From contig NZ_KB903372.1 in assembly GCF_000379665.1 (NCBI RefSeq), positions 124,105 to 188,104 on the forward strand: 64,000 nt of DNA, given 5' to 3'. Below are positions 8,874-16,176 of the stretch, one piece after another. The stretch comes from Butyricimonas synergistica DSM 23225. GTDB lineage: Bacteria > Bacteroidota > Bacteroidia > Bacteroidales > Marinifilaceae. Both the position numbers and the translations under genes were made by a program. The notes under the pieces are model-generated. The model was not told the DNA's origin and did not search any database. It saw only the letters and a program-made list of their open reading frames with translations. Numbering within the stretch: position 1 is the stretch's first letter; each line of letters begins with the position of its first letter.

Positions 8874-10271
8874 TTAATATCCTGCTAATTCAATGATAAC
8901 CTTAGGAATATCCGTGTTATCCAAACGTCCTTGAAAGCACTCTGCCCCGCTACCAGTGGCATACACGGGTACCACGCCTGCCGAATGTCCGCCACTCGCC
9001 CACTTCACCCTAGCCATATCGTTCAAAACACGCACCCCCAATATAGCTATCGGTTCATCCTCGGAATAAAGATTTTTTACCATTTCCACCTCTTGCCCGG
9101 AAAACGTTTTTACATAACACTCTTTCAACCGCCGCTCATTTTCTTCCGACAAAACAACTTCCTTCCAGAAACCGAGATTCTCGGACAAAACGGCTTTTAC
9201 TTCTTCCCAACTCACTTTATTATTTTTTGTTTTACGCATCTCTTTTATTTTTCCCGTCAACCGTTCCAACGATATTTTTTGGTTCCCCAGTATTTTTAGA
9301 TTCAATTCATATGACCCGTCACCAAGAACAATCCCTCCCGTTTCGTGATCGGCGGTAACAACAATCAAAGTTTCGTCCGGATGTTTCGTGTAAAACTGAA
9401 TCGCCTCCCGGATTGCATCGGCAAAATCCACCGTTTCCCGGAACGCTGTCGCGGCATCATTCACGTGGCAAGCGTAATCGATCAGACCGCCCTCTACCAT
9501 CAGAAAGAATCCCTCGTCACCCCGGTTCAAATAACCGATCGCCCCGGCAGTCATCTGTGCCAATGTCAAATCTTCTTTGCCTCGATCAATGGCATAAGGA
9601 AGCGTCGACTTCTCTCCCTCTTGTAACATGACAACCTTCGCCGCCTCTCCCGCTTTCTCCCGGAACATCTTATCTCCACGGGTAATCACGTAACCCGCCC
9701 CTTCCAGTACCCGGTAAAGATTCAACGAATCATTCGGGGAAACCGCCCGTATGATTCCCCCTCCCCCGTACAAGTCAAACCCGGCGACAGCGGCATCCTT
9801 TCCGATCTCGAAGTACATCGTCCGGCTCGGCTGGTGGGCATAAAAGGCGGCAGGCGTGGCATGATTCATCCCCACGCTGGTAATAATCCCAACCCTGCGC
9901 CCGGCATCTTTGGCTTTTCGAGCGACACTGTACACTGGCTGCTTCCGTTCCCGGTCCATTCCTATCGTGTAATTTTTCGTTTTCTCGCCCGTGGCTAATG
10001 CTGTTCCCGCGGCAGCCGAGCACGTGACCCCGTTGAACGCGGAATAAGTAGTGGCGTAATTACGCACGGGGAAGCCCGCAAAATTCAAAGCCTTTACCCC
10101 GATCACGCTATCCAGTTCGGCAAGAAACATTTCCGTTCCGTTCACTTGGTTCACCCCCATGCCGTCACCAATGAAATAAAAAACGTACTTTATTTTCACG
10201 GTATCGTCCTTGCATCCCGCCAATACAAGGAAACACGCTAACATCAATCCAACAAATAAAACTCTTTTCAT
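8874..10271 (-). CDS. Alkaline phosphatase, lipoprotein form
   Basis: A 465-residue PhoA-superfamily enzyme releasing phosphate from phosphomonoesters, probably in the periplasm or anchored to a membrane, given the lipobox LAGC with Cys20. Metal and catalytic motifs are present in order: FIGDGMG (Asp36), the nucleophile motif TCSAAAGTALATG with Ser85, VGMNHATPAAFYAH, EGGLIDYACH, VVTADHETGG and ASGGHSAG. The residue before the Ser is Cys, where the canonical motif has Asp. I chose the ATG at 10271; one codon upstream is an in-frame GTG. A -7 box (10291-10298, minus) lies 20 nt upstream. It is a single-gene unit. Whether phosphate starvation controls it cannot be seen. Confidence 0.94.
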   Translation of the reverse strand: MKRVLFVGLMLACFLVLAGCKDDTVKIKYVFYFIGDGMGVNQVNGTEMFLAELDSVIGVKALNFAGFPVRNYATTYSAFNGVTCSAAAGTALATGEKTKNYTIGMDRERKQPVYSVARKAKDAGRRVGIITSVGMNHATPAAFYAHQPSRTMYFEIGKDAAVAGFDLYGGGGIIRAVSPNDSLNLYRVLEGAGYVITRGDKMFREKAGEAAKVVMLQEGEKSTLPYAIDRGKEDLTLAQMTAGAIGYLNRGDEGFFLMVEGGLIDYACHVNDAATAFRETVDFADAIREAIQFYTKHPDETLIVVTADHETGGIVLGDGSYELNLKILGNQKISLERLTGKIKEMRKTKNNKVSWEEVKAVLSENLGFWKEVVLSEENERRLKECYVKTFSGQEVEMVKNLYSEDEPIAILGVRVLNDMARVKWASGGHSAGVVPVYATGSGAECFQGRLDNTDIPKVIIELAGY

Positions 10272-10290
10272 CACTCGTTATTTAATTTAT

Positions 10291-10298
10291 CAAAATTA
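10291..10298 (-). promoter_or_regulatory. -7 box (TAATTTTG) for the alkaline phosphatase gene
   Basis: The minus strand reads TAATTTTG, a full match to TAnnTTTG, 20 nt upstream of the ATG at 10271. No good -33 element is seen at the usual distance. Confidence 0.45.
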
Positions 10299-10427
10299 GG
10301 CATAAACGGGCAAAATGCCAAATCTTCCGGGCACTTTTAATAATATATTATATACCAATATGTTATAATGCAAACGTATGCGCAATTATATGTTTTATAA
10401 GATATTTTTTATCCGGAACAAATGTGT

Positions 10428-10435
10428 TAATTTTG
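10428..10435 (+). promoter_or_regulatory. -7 box (TAATTTTG) for the iron-sulfur scaffold operon
   Basis: TAATTTTG matches TAnnTTTG, with a leader of about 55 nt before the ATG at 10493. Confidence 0.5.
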
Positions 10436-10492
10436 CCCGCGATTAGCATTTAGACGAGGTATTTAACAATATATCAATCAAAAACAAAGACA

Positions 10493-11185
10493 ATGATTTA
10501 CTCACATGAAGTACAACACATGTGTGTTGTGAAGAAAGGACCGAATCACGGTCCGGCTCCTATCCCGGAAGAAGGGAAATGGGTTCGTTCCAAAGAAATC
10601 AAGGACATTTCAGGATTAACCCACGGGATCGGCTGGTGCGCGCCGCAACAAGGAGCGTGTAAATTGACCTTGAATATCAAGGACGGGATCATCGAGGAAG
10701 CACTCGTGGAAACCATCGGTTGCTCCGGGATGACTCACTCTGCCGCCATGGCATCCGAGATTCTTCCCGGCAAGACGTTACTGGAAGCCTTGAACACGGA
10801 CTTGGTTTGCGACGCTATCAATACCGCCATGCGCGAGTTATTTTTGCAGATCGTGTACGGACGCAGCCAAAGCGCCTTCTCCGAGGGTGGTCTTCCCGTC
10901 GGTGCCAGCCTTGAAGACTTGGGCAAAGGGATGCGCAGCCAAGTAGGTACAATGTTCGGCACTCGTGCCAAGGGAACCCGCTATCTTGAAATGGCAGAAG
11001 GTTACGTTACCCGCATGGGTCTGGACGAGGACGGCGAGGTTATCGGCTACGAGTTCATTCACTTGGGCAAATTCACCGACATGCTGAAAAAAGGCATCGA
11101 CCCGAAAGAAGCCGTGGACAAAGCGAAAGGTTCTTACGGTCGTTTCGCGGAAGCCGTTAAATACATTGACCCGCGGCAAGAATAA
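10493..11185 (+). CDS. NifU/IscU-like iron-sulfur cluster scaffold protein
   Basis: A 230-residue protein with the IscU-type fold signature: Cys49 and Cys56 in GWCAPQQGACKL, Cys77 in ETIGCSGMTHSA and Cys106 in LVCDAIN, with the N-terminal third extended relative to IscU. IscU-type scaffolds assemble Fe-S clusters on three cysteines and pass them to client proteins. This version is always seen, in my knowledge, beside the GGGtGRT protein encoded 56 nt downstream, so the two likely act together. No cysteine desulfurase is nearby. The promoter (10428-10435) and the terminator after the next gene (12273) mark a two-gene operon. The exact cluster client is not known to me. Confidence 0.85.
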   Translation: MIYSHEVQHMCVVKKGPNHGPAPIPEEGKWVRSKEIKDISGLTHGIGWCAPQQGACKLTLNIKDGIIEEALVETIGCSGMTHSAAMASEILPGKTLLEALNTDLVCDAINTAMRELFLQIVYGRSQSAFSEGGLPVGASLEDLGKGMRSQVGTMFGTRAKGTRYLEMAEGYVTRMGLDEDGEVIGYEFIHLGKFTDMLKKGIDPKEAVDKAKGSYGRFAEAVKYIDPRQE

Positions 11186-11241
11186 ATCAATTCAGTGAAA
11201 AAGTCGCAAACGACTTTGTAATCATTAAATTCAAAATTATT

Positions 11242-12240
11242 ATGGCTTTATTTGAAAGTTATGACCGCCGGATAAATCAAATCAACGCGGTATTAAATAG
11301 CTACGGGATCAAGGACATCGACGAGGCAAAGGCGATTTGCGACGCGAAAGGGATCGACCCGTACAAGATGTGTAAAGAGATTCAGCCTATCGCTTTCGAG
11401 AATGCGGCATGGGCTTACGTTGTAGGTGCGGCTATCGCGATCAAGAAAGGATGCACGAAAGCGGCAGAGGCTGCCGAAGCTATCGGCGAGGGGCTGCAAT
11501 CCTTCTGCATACCGGGATCCGTTGCCGCCGACCGCAAGGTAGGACTGGGACACGGTAATCTTGCCGCCATGTTGCTCCGCGAAGACACGAAATGCTTCGC
11601 GTTCCTCGCCGGGCACGAGTCTTTCGCCGCGGCAGAAGGAGCCATCGGCATCGCTAAATCCGCCAACAAAGTACGCAAGCAACCGCTGCAAGTGATCCTC
11701 AACGGCCTGGGAAAAGACGCCGCCATGATCATCTCCCGTATCAACGGCTTCACTTACGTGCAGACCGAATTTGACTATTACACCGGGGAATTGAAAATCG
11801 TGCGGGAGAAAGCCTATTCCAAGGGGGAACGCGCGCAAGTGAGATGCTATGGCGCCGACGATGTTCGGGAAGGTGTTGCCATCATGCGCCACGAGGGAGT
11901 GGACGTCTCCATCACGGGAAACTCCACGAACCCGACCCGTTTCCAGCATCCCGTTGCCGGAACTTACAAGAAAGAGTGCATGGAAACCGGGAAGGAATAC
12001 TTCTCCGTGGCTTCCGGGGGTGGTACCGGACGTACCCTTCACCCGGATAACATGGCAGCAGGTCCCGCCAGCTACGGCTTCACCGACACGCTCGGCCGCA
12101 TGCACGGTGACGCGCAATTCGCCGGTTCCTCATCCGTCCCCGCCCACGTGGAGATGATGGGATTCCTCGGGATGGGTAACAACCCGATGGTGGGCGCGAC
12201 GGTTGCCGTTGCCGTTGCCATCGAGGAAGCGATGAAATAA
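11242..12240 (+). CDS. GGGtGRT protein (conserved partner of the Fe-S scaffold)
   Basis: A 332-residue protein that carries the motif giving its family its name, GGGTGRT at residues 259-265, followed by HPDNMAAGPASYGFTDTLGRMHGD. It also has several Cys residues (33, 44, 71, 89, 118, 202, 246) and Gly/Ala-rich stretches such as YVVGAAIAIKKGC. No signal peptide or clear membrane span, so it is probably cytoplasmic. It follows the NifU-like gene without a terminator. The family has no established biochemical role that I know of; an Fe-S-dependent enzyme fed by its neighbour is the natural guess. Codon use is GC-richer and more biased than in neighbouring genes, which suggests high expression. 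Confidence 0.85.
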   Translation: MALFESYDRRINQINAVLNSYGIKDIDEAKAICDAKGIDPYKMCKEIQPIAFENAAWAYVVGAAIAIKKGCTKAAEAAEAIGEGLQSFCIPGSVAADRKVGLGHGNLAAMLLREDTKCFAFLAGHESFAAAEGAIGIAKSANKVRKQPLQVILNGLGKDAAMIISRINGFTYVQTEFDYYTGELKIVREKAYSKGERAQVRCYGADDVREGVAIMRHEGVDVSITGNSTNPTRFQHPVAGTYKKECMETGKEYFSVASGGGTGRTLHPDNMAAGPASYGFTDTLGRMHGDAQFAGSSSVPAHVEMMGFLGMGNNPMVGATVAVAVAIEEAMK

Positions 12241-12272
12241 AAAACTCGTTTTCAACAAATTTTTCATTCGGG

Positions 12273-12305
12273 AGTCAGGTAAATCAAACATTACCTGACT
12301 TCTTT
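12273..12305 (+). terminator. Terminator of the Fe-S scaffold/GGGtGRT operon
   Basis: Arms AGTCAGGTAA (12273-12282) and TTACCTGACT (12291-12300) pair perfectly over 10 bp and are followed by TCTTT. A run of nine C (12306-12314) follows directly. Confidence 0.75.
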
Positions 12306-12323
12306 CCCCCCCCCGCACCAGTA

Positions 12324-13206
12324 CTAAAGTTTCAAAATTTCTTCCGGATTCAACCCGGTAAACTTCGCGATATCTTCTATCGACAAACCGTTGCTTTTCA
12401 AATTGCGGGCGATATCAAGAGCTTTCATTCTCTCGCCTTCCGCCCTTCCTTCTGCCCTTCCTCGGATTTCTCCCTTCAACTCGGCAGTGTTAATCACATT
12501 GTTCATATCCCGGAAAACTTTCAAACTCTCCTCGTATTCCACCAGCTCGTTTTTATTGAATTTGGCGATCTCCGCAATCCTGAACACCCGCTCGAAAATC
12601 CGTTCTTGCAAAGCAATCGGGCGTTCCATTAACCGGGGGAGATTCTTGAGTACATACATCCTTGTCGAACAAAGTTACAAGTTCCGTTTCCGTTTTCATG
12701 AATTTCGGCATCTCGAGGTAAATAAACGAGAGTTTATCATAGAACACTTCCTTTTTATTAATATCCATTAATTTAATCTCGTGATGATAATAATTCTCGT
12801 CCTCCCGATCCTCGTCAAAAACAAAATTCAGTATACCTATAGTATAAACAGCCTTCAGACTATAATCCCATTCTCCCCGTAAAGCCTGTTCCCGTATAGG
12901 GAAAGTAGAATAGAACACGCTTCTATCCTTGAAAAATTGTTGTTCGGCTTTCTGCATCTCGACAATAAACTTCTCCCCTTTGTCATTCTCGCAGTAAACA
13001 TCGAACACGGCTTTCCTGTCTTTCTCCAGAAATCCCAGATGTTCATTTCGTAAATAAGTAATATCCACGATGTGTTGTTCCTCGTGCAATAAAGCGTTGA
13101 GAAAACTGATTAATAAATCTTTACTAATCTCATCCCCGAACAACCGCTTGAACCCGAAATCGGTGTAAGGATTCACGTAACGCTCTTTCAAGTAATCTAT
13201 ACCCAT
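12324..13206 (-). pseudogene. Frameshifted Rpn-family PD-(D/E)XK nuclease / putative transposase
   Basis: Two overlapping reading frames together make one Rpn-family protein. The upstream frame starts at 13206 with MGIDYLKERYVNPYTDFGFKRLFGDE and carries the nuclease core (FDVYCENDKGEKFIVEMQ). The downstream frame (open to 12324) gives MYVLKNLPRLMERPIALQERIF and the tail with AKLNGLSIEDIAKFTGL-like text. Around 12660 the first frame runs into VCTQESPP where family members continue TLFDKWMYVLKNL. One base stands where a Trp codon is expected, consistent with loss of two bases. The frames cannot join without a shift, so the gene is probably inactive. Rpn proteins are nucleases linked to recombination and phage defence and often decay like this. 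Confidence 0.8.
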
Positions 13207-13310
13207 GGCAATCTTTGTTTATATCACAAATATAATATTTTTTTGACGATTTTCCATTTTATCCTTTACTGAGGGCGAAATACCGCTGACCGCGACCAAT
13301 TCTCCCTTCA

Positions 13311-13363
13311 CGAGTGGGTTTTGCCCGGGTTTTGGGCGGGTTTTAGGCGACATCACCCACTCG
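13311..13363 (+). repeat. Inverted repeat enclosing three tandem 11-bp G-rich units
   Basis: Outer arms CGAGTGGGT (13311-13319) and ACCCACTCG (13355-13363) are perfect inverted repeats. Inside, and overlapping the left arm, are GGGTTTTGCCC (13316-13326), GGGTTTTGGGC (13327-13337) and GGGTTTTAGGC (13338-13348). Four GGG tracts at 13316, 13327, 13334 and 13338 could form a G-quadruplex on the plus strand. The function is unknown. Confidence 0.7.
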
Positions 13364-13421
13364 TTGCCTACAGTTCGCCCACTCTTCGCCCACGTTTTAA
13401 CGAAATAAAAGCAAATTTAAC

Positions 13422-13452
13422 TTGACAAAGCCTCCTTCCGGCAGTACCTTTA
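13422..13452 (+). promoter_or_regulatory. Candidate promoter of the first DUF6266-like gene
   Basis: TTG (13422-13424) and TACCTTTA (13445-13452) are 20 nt apart, the Bacteroidetes -33/-7 geometry; the -7 box has one mismatch to TAnnTTTG. The leader would be about 60 nt. Confidence 0.4.
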
Positions 13453-13517
13453 GAAAGCCTTCCAAAAGGCAAAATGGATGGATCGAGGAGTATTAGGTAA
13501 TATTTAAAGGTAAAGTT

Positions 13518-14162
13518 ATGGTTGAAATCAAATCAGGAGTACTAAAAGATGCCAAAGGGCAGTACAAGGGAATGGTCATATTCCAAAAAGGAAAGAAAAC
13601 ATTCGGCAGGGCATTGCCCTCGTATGACGGTAACGCCGGTTCCGCGACCCGGGCTGCCCAAAATGCCCGTATGGCGGCAGTTGTCACGCTTTATCAATCG
13701 ATAAAGAAAACGTACCTGTACGACACGTGGCGCATGGAAGCCACCCGGAAAGAGATCATATCGGGATACAATCTTTTCATACAAACAAATCTTCAGGCTT
13801 ACAACGCGAACTACTCCACCGGTGATTTTCGCCTGCTCCATCTCACGCTGGGGACATTACAAATCCCTTTCCAAATGTGGCAACAGGAAGCCCCGGCAGG
13901 TATGATTTCCTTGATCTGGGAAACCACCCCGTGGAGCAGCGACCGCAGGAACAAGGACGAATTGGCATTGGCAGTCATCTATGACAACGAACCTTTCCGG
14001 GTCGAGATAATCGATCACACCGGAACAACCCGTGCAGATGGCCGCACTTTGATCCCGCTAGAAAACCCGTCCGCGCGGGAAGCACACGTTTACGCGTTCT
14101 TCATGAACCAAGAGAAAGACAAATTCACGAACAGTATTTACTTCAACGTACAGTTAAAGTAA
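13518..14162 (+). CDS. DUF6266-like protein, first of a tandem pair
   Basis: A 214-residue protein without signal peptide or membrane span. It resembles the DUF6266 family, which is nearly confined to Bacteroidetes: an N-terminal part rich in Gly and Lys with paired hydroxyl residues (VFQKGKKTFGRALPSYDGNAGSATRAAQNARM), a helical middle (about 60-110) and a C-terminal beta-rich part (about 130-214). A shorter relationship to the gene at 14285 is seen in layout rather than in residue identity. The function of this family is unknown to me. It sits in a small accessory patch next to a broken nuclease gene and repeated DNA. I give family membership moderate weight. Confidence 0.65.
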   Translation: MVEIKSGVLKDAKGQYKGMVIFQKGKKTFGRALPSYDGNAGSATRAAQNARMAAVVTLYQSIKKTYLYDTWRMEATRKEIISGYNLFIQTNLQAYNANYSTGDFRLLHLTLGTLQIPFQMWQQEAPAGMISLIWETTPWSSDRRNKDELALAVIYDNEPFRVEIIDHTGTTRADGRTLIPLENPSAREAHVYAFFMNQEKDKFTNSIYFNVQLK

Positions 14163-14178
14163 ACCCGTGTGCGGAGTG

Positions 14179-14241
14179 AAGTGGCAACCGTCAACAAAGC
14201 TTGTGATACTTGCTTTGTTGACCGGGTTGTTATTGCCACTT
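14179..14241 (+). repeat. Long inverted repeat between the two DUF6266-like genes
   Basis: Left arms AAGTGGCAA (14179-14187) and GTCAACAAAGC (14190-14200) pair with right arms GCTTTGTTGAC (14212-14222) and TTGCCACTT (14233-14241). CAACC on the left may also pair with GGTTG on the right. The loop is 11 nt. There is no T-tract, so it is not a standard terminator; it may be a miniature element or a processing site. Confidence 0.7.
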
Positions 14242-14284
14242 TATGAACCTTACAAACTTGATAAACTTTATAACTCTATTCAAT

Positions 14285-14923
14285 ATGGCAATATTTCATT
14301 CACATTTATTCGACAAGGCATCGGGTTCCGTGGGAAACGTGACCATGTGCCATTACGATGGGAAAAACGTGGCTAGAGCCAAGATTTTCATCAAAAGTAA
14401 AAAACAATCGCCCGCGCAACGGGTACAACAAATACGGTTTGCCACGCTTTCCGACCTGTCACTCGGTTTTTACAACGCGTTGAAGAAAGGGTACCGGGGA
14501 GTGTCGTGGGCAAAAGCTCGTGCCCTATTTATCGGGACAAACCAAAATGCCGTGGAAGTCGACGAAGAAACGCTTGCCGTGACGGTTCACCTCGAGCGCA
14601 TCACTTGCTCGACAGGCAACCTGCTCCCGCCCACGGTGGCAGTAACCTGCAACGACAGGGGAAGGCGTATACATGCCGAATGGTTCCGGCAACCACTTTC
14701 CCCGGTGGCAAAAGACGAGGACGATTTATTTCTTGCCATTTTCGCCCCAAAGGCAGGAAGCGACCTAGTCTTCCCGCTGGGTAAACGGGGGAATCCCGGC
14801 AAAGCAGATTTCCCTCTTCACGAGGATTTCCAACCGGAAGGCATCATCGCTTATGTCTTCGCGGTATCGGCTTTTAACACCCGGGCTTCCCGATCGGCAT
14901 ACACGGAGGTAAAACACGAGTAA
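14285..14923 (+). CDS. DUF6266-like protein, second of a tandem pair
   Basis: A 212-residue protein from the ATG at 14285; the open frame extends upstream to 14243, but that part overlaps the hairpin region and looks non-coding. The N-terminus MAIFHSHLFDKASGSVGNVTM followed by GKNVARAKIFIKSKKQSPAQRVQQIRF matches the DUF6266 start pattern (a Gly-Ser loop, a beta hairpin, then an Arg/Gln-rich helix). The C-terminal half is beta-rich. No signal peptide. The function is unknown. It follows the first family member after a 122-nt gap that holds a large hairpin, and is followed by a hairpin at 14976-14993. Confidence 0.7.
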   Translation: MAIFHSHLFDKASGSVGNVTMCHYDGKNVARAKIFIKSKKQSPAQRVQQIRFATLSDLSLGFYNALKKGYRGVSWAKARALFIGTNQNAVEVDEETLAVTVHLERITCSTGNLLPPTVAVTCNDRGRRIHAEWFRQPLSPVAKDEDDLFLAIFAPKAGSDLVFPLGKRGNPGKADFPLHEDFQPEGIIAYVFAVSAFNTRASRSAYTEVKHE

Positions 14924-14975
14924 AGAGAAGCGGGGACACATCCATTCACCCCACGTTCACATTCACGAAAATATT

Positions 14976-14993
14976 GAGAACCATGCGGTTCTC
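14976..14993 (+). terminator. Perfect hairpin after the second DUF6266-like gene
   Basis: GAGAACC (14976-14982), loop ATGC, GGTTCTC (14987-14993). The stem is perfect but no U-tract follows, so its role as a terminator is uncertain. It lies between convergent genes. Confidence 0.4.
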
Positions 14994-15074
14994 TTGCCCG
15001 ATATCCCTGCGGGTGTTCACGTTCCGCCCGTTTTCCATGAAGGGGCAAGCACGGATGGGATTACCGGAATAACG

Positions 15075-15968
15075 TTATTGTTCCGCGGGACGTTTGTGTT
15101 TCCAACGCCGATGCGACCAAAGCCAGTACTCGGGATTTTCACGGATAAACTTCTCCAGCATACGGGTGTGCATACGGGTCAGTTCTCCCGGTTCCAAATC
15201 CCCAGGATTTGCACACAAATCGTAGAACTCGGCATGGTAATAACCGCGTTTCACTTTTCTCATGTTGAGATACACTACCGGCTGGTTCAGTTTCCGGGCA
15301 ATCCGTTCCGTCCCCTCCATCACGGGGGTGTCTTGATTCAGAAAAGTAGTCCAGAAGTTAAGCGAATGCCTGTTTGGGGTCTGGTCGCCGATAAACCCGG
15401 TCATACATATCTTTCCCTCTTTCTGGTTTCGCAGCATGACACGCAGCGTGTCCGCCTTCGCCAGAGGGGTGGCACCGAAGCGGCTCCGGATGTTGCACGT
15501 CATCCGGTCGAATATTTTGTTGTGTATCGGTTTATAGATCGGGATTAACTCGATACCCTTTTCCCACAGTTTATAAGAATACATCATTTCCCAGTTCCCG
15601 TAATGCCCGGAGAAAGCGATCACGCTGCGTCCCTGTTCGAAATAATGGCGCGGGACGTCCAAATTTACCATCACGCAACGCCGCTTGATTTCGGCTTCCG
15701 ATATATGCCACAATTTATAGAACTCGGCAAAGGTGTCGCACAAGTGCCTGTAATAATGCCGGGCGATCCGTCGGCGTTCTTCTTTGCTTTTCTCGGGGAA
15801 GGCATTCCGCAGGTTCGTGTCCACCACACGGCGGCGATAACGGATGCCATAATACAGTATCAGAAATAGTACGTCAGTAACCAAATACATTACCCGCAAC
15901 GGAAAAAAACTAACTCCCCACAACATCCCATACCCCACGTAAGAACAAAAAGTAACTAATAATTTCAT
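15075..15968 (-). CDS. LpxL/HtrB-type lipid A acyltransferase
   Basis: A 297-residue membrane-associated acyltransferase that adds a secondary acyl chain to lipid A or another phospholipid acceptor on the inner membrane. The catalytic HX4E motif is GHYGNWE with His122 and Glu127. Hydrophobic N-terminal segments (about 5-40) anchor it, and a later region reads GDQTPNRHSLNFWTTFLNQDTPVMEGTERIA, typical for the family. The C-terminus WLWSHRRWKHKRP is also typical. It has its own -7 box (16023-16030) with a leader near 50 nt, and stands alone between convergent accessory genes and the protease operon upstream. Confidence 0.93.
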   Translation of the reverse strand: MKLLVTFCSYVGYGMLWGVSFFPLRVMYLVTDVLFLILYYGIRYRRRVVDTNLRNAFPEKSKEERRRIARHYYRHLCDTFAEFYKLWHISEAEIKRRCVMVNLDVPRHYFEQGRSVIAFSGHYGNWEMMYSYKLWEKGIELIPIYKPIHNKIFDRMTCNIRSRFGATPLAKADTLRVMLRNQKEGKICMTGFIGDQTPNRHSLNFWTTFLNQDTPVMEGTERIARKLNQPVVYLNMRKVKRGYYHAEFYDLCANPGDLEPGELTRMHTRMLEKFIRENPEYWLWSHRRWKHKRPAEQ

Positions 15969-16022
15969 TCAAAACGAATAAGTTTCACACGCATTTTGAC
16001 TTGTTTCCTGCCACAAGTTTCT

Positions 16023-16030
16023 CAAAGGTA
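16023..16030 (-). promoter_or_regulatory. -7 box (TACCTTTG) for the lipid A acyltransferase gene
   Basis: The minus strand reads TACCTTTG, a full match to TAnnTTTG, 55 nt upstream of the ATG at 15968. Confidence 0.5.
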
Positions 16031-16099
16031 TGAAAATAATCGGCTTTCTAGCGGTAATCACTCAACTTTTATACTTTTTTCCATATATTAAAGGCACTC

Positions 16100-16134
16100 A
16101 AAAAGGGAGGCGTGTACCCGGGTACACGCCTCCC
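16100..16134 (-). terminator. Terminator of the sigma/FecR-controlled protease operon
   Basis: A 30-bp perfect palindrome (16105-16134; GGGAGGCGTGTACCC and its complement) with no spacer, followed on the minus strand by TTTTT. It lies 43 nt after the stop of the last operon gene. Confidence 0.85.
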
Positions 16135-16176
16135 TGCCCACAAACATTCGGGGCAAGCCCCCTCATTCAATAATTC

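Larger units (their letters stand above)
13207..13517. other. Intergenic region with G-rich repeats and DUF6266 promoter (311 nt)
   Basis: No gene is seen. From 13311 to 13363 lies an inverted repeat that encloses three tandem 11-bp G-rich units; further GCCCAC copies follow to 13393. A promoter-like pair is at 13422-13452, and a small hairpin (GCCTT/AAGGC, about 13457-13470) lies in the leader of the next gene. Confidence 0.6.

Noticed and set aside
8874..8930. Co-transcription of the alkaline phosphatase with the ECF sigma gene downstream
   Set aside because: The 107-nt gap has no terminator that I can see, so it is possible, but nothing positive supports it and the phosphatase has its own promoter.
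11293..12117. 274-codon open frame on the minus strand
   Set aside because: It lies opposite the GGGtGRT gene, whose GC-rich third positions open the other strand; the GGGtGRT product is clearly the real one.
12306..12314. Run of nine C as a phase-variable tract
   Set aside because: It is downstream of a terminator and outside any reading frame or promoter, so length changes would have no evident effect.
13311..13393. CRISPR-like array
   Set aside because: The units are 11 bp, head to tail without spacers, and no cas gene is present.
16105..16134. 30-bp perfect palindrome as a protein-binding site
   Set aside because: It is followed by a U5 tract and lies just after the last gene of an operon, so a terminator explains it.
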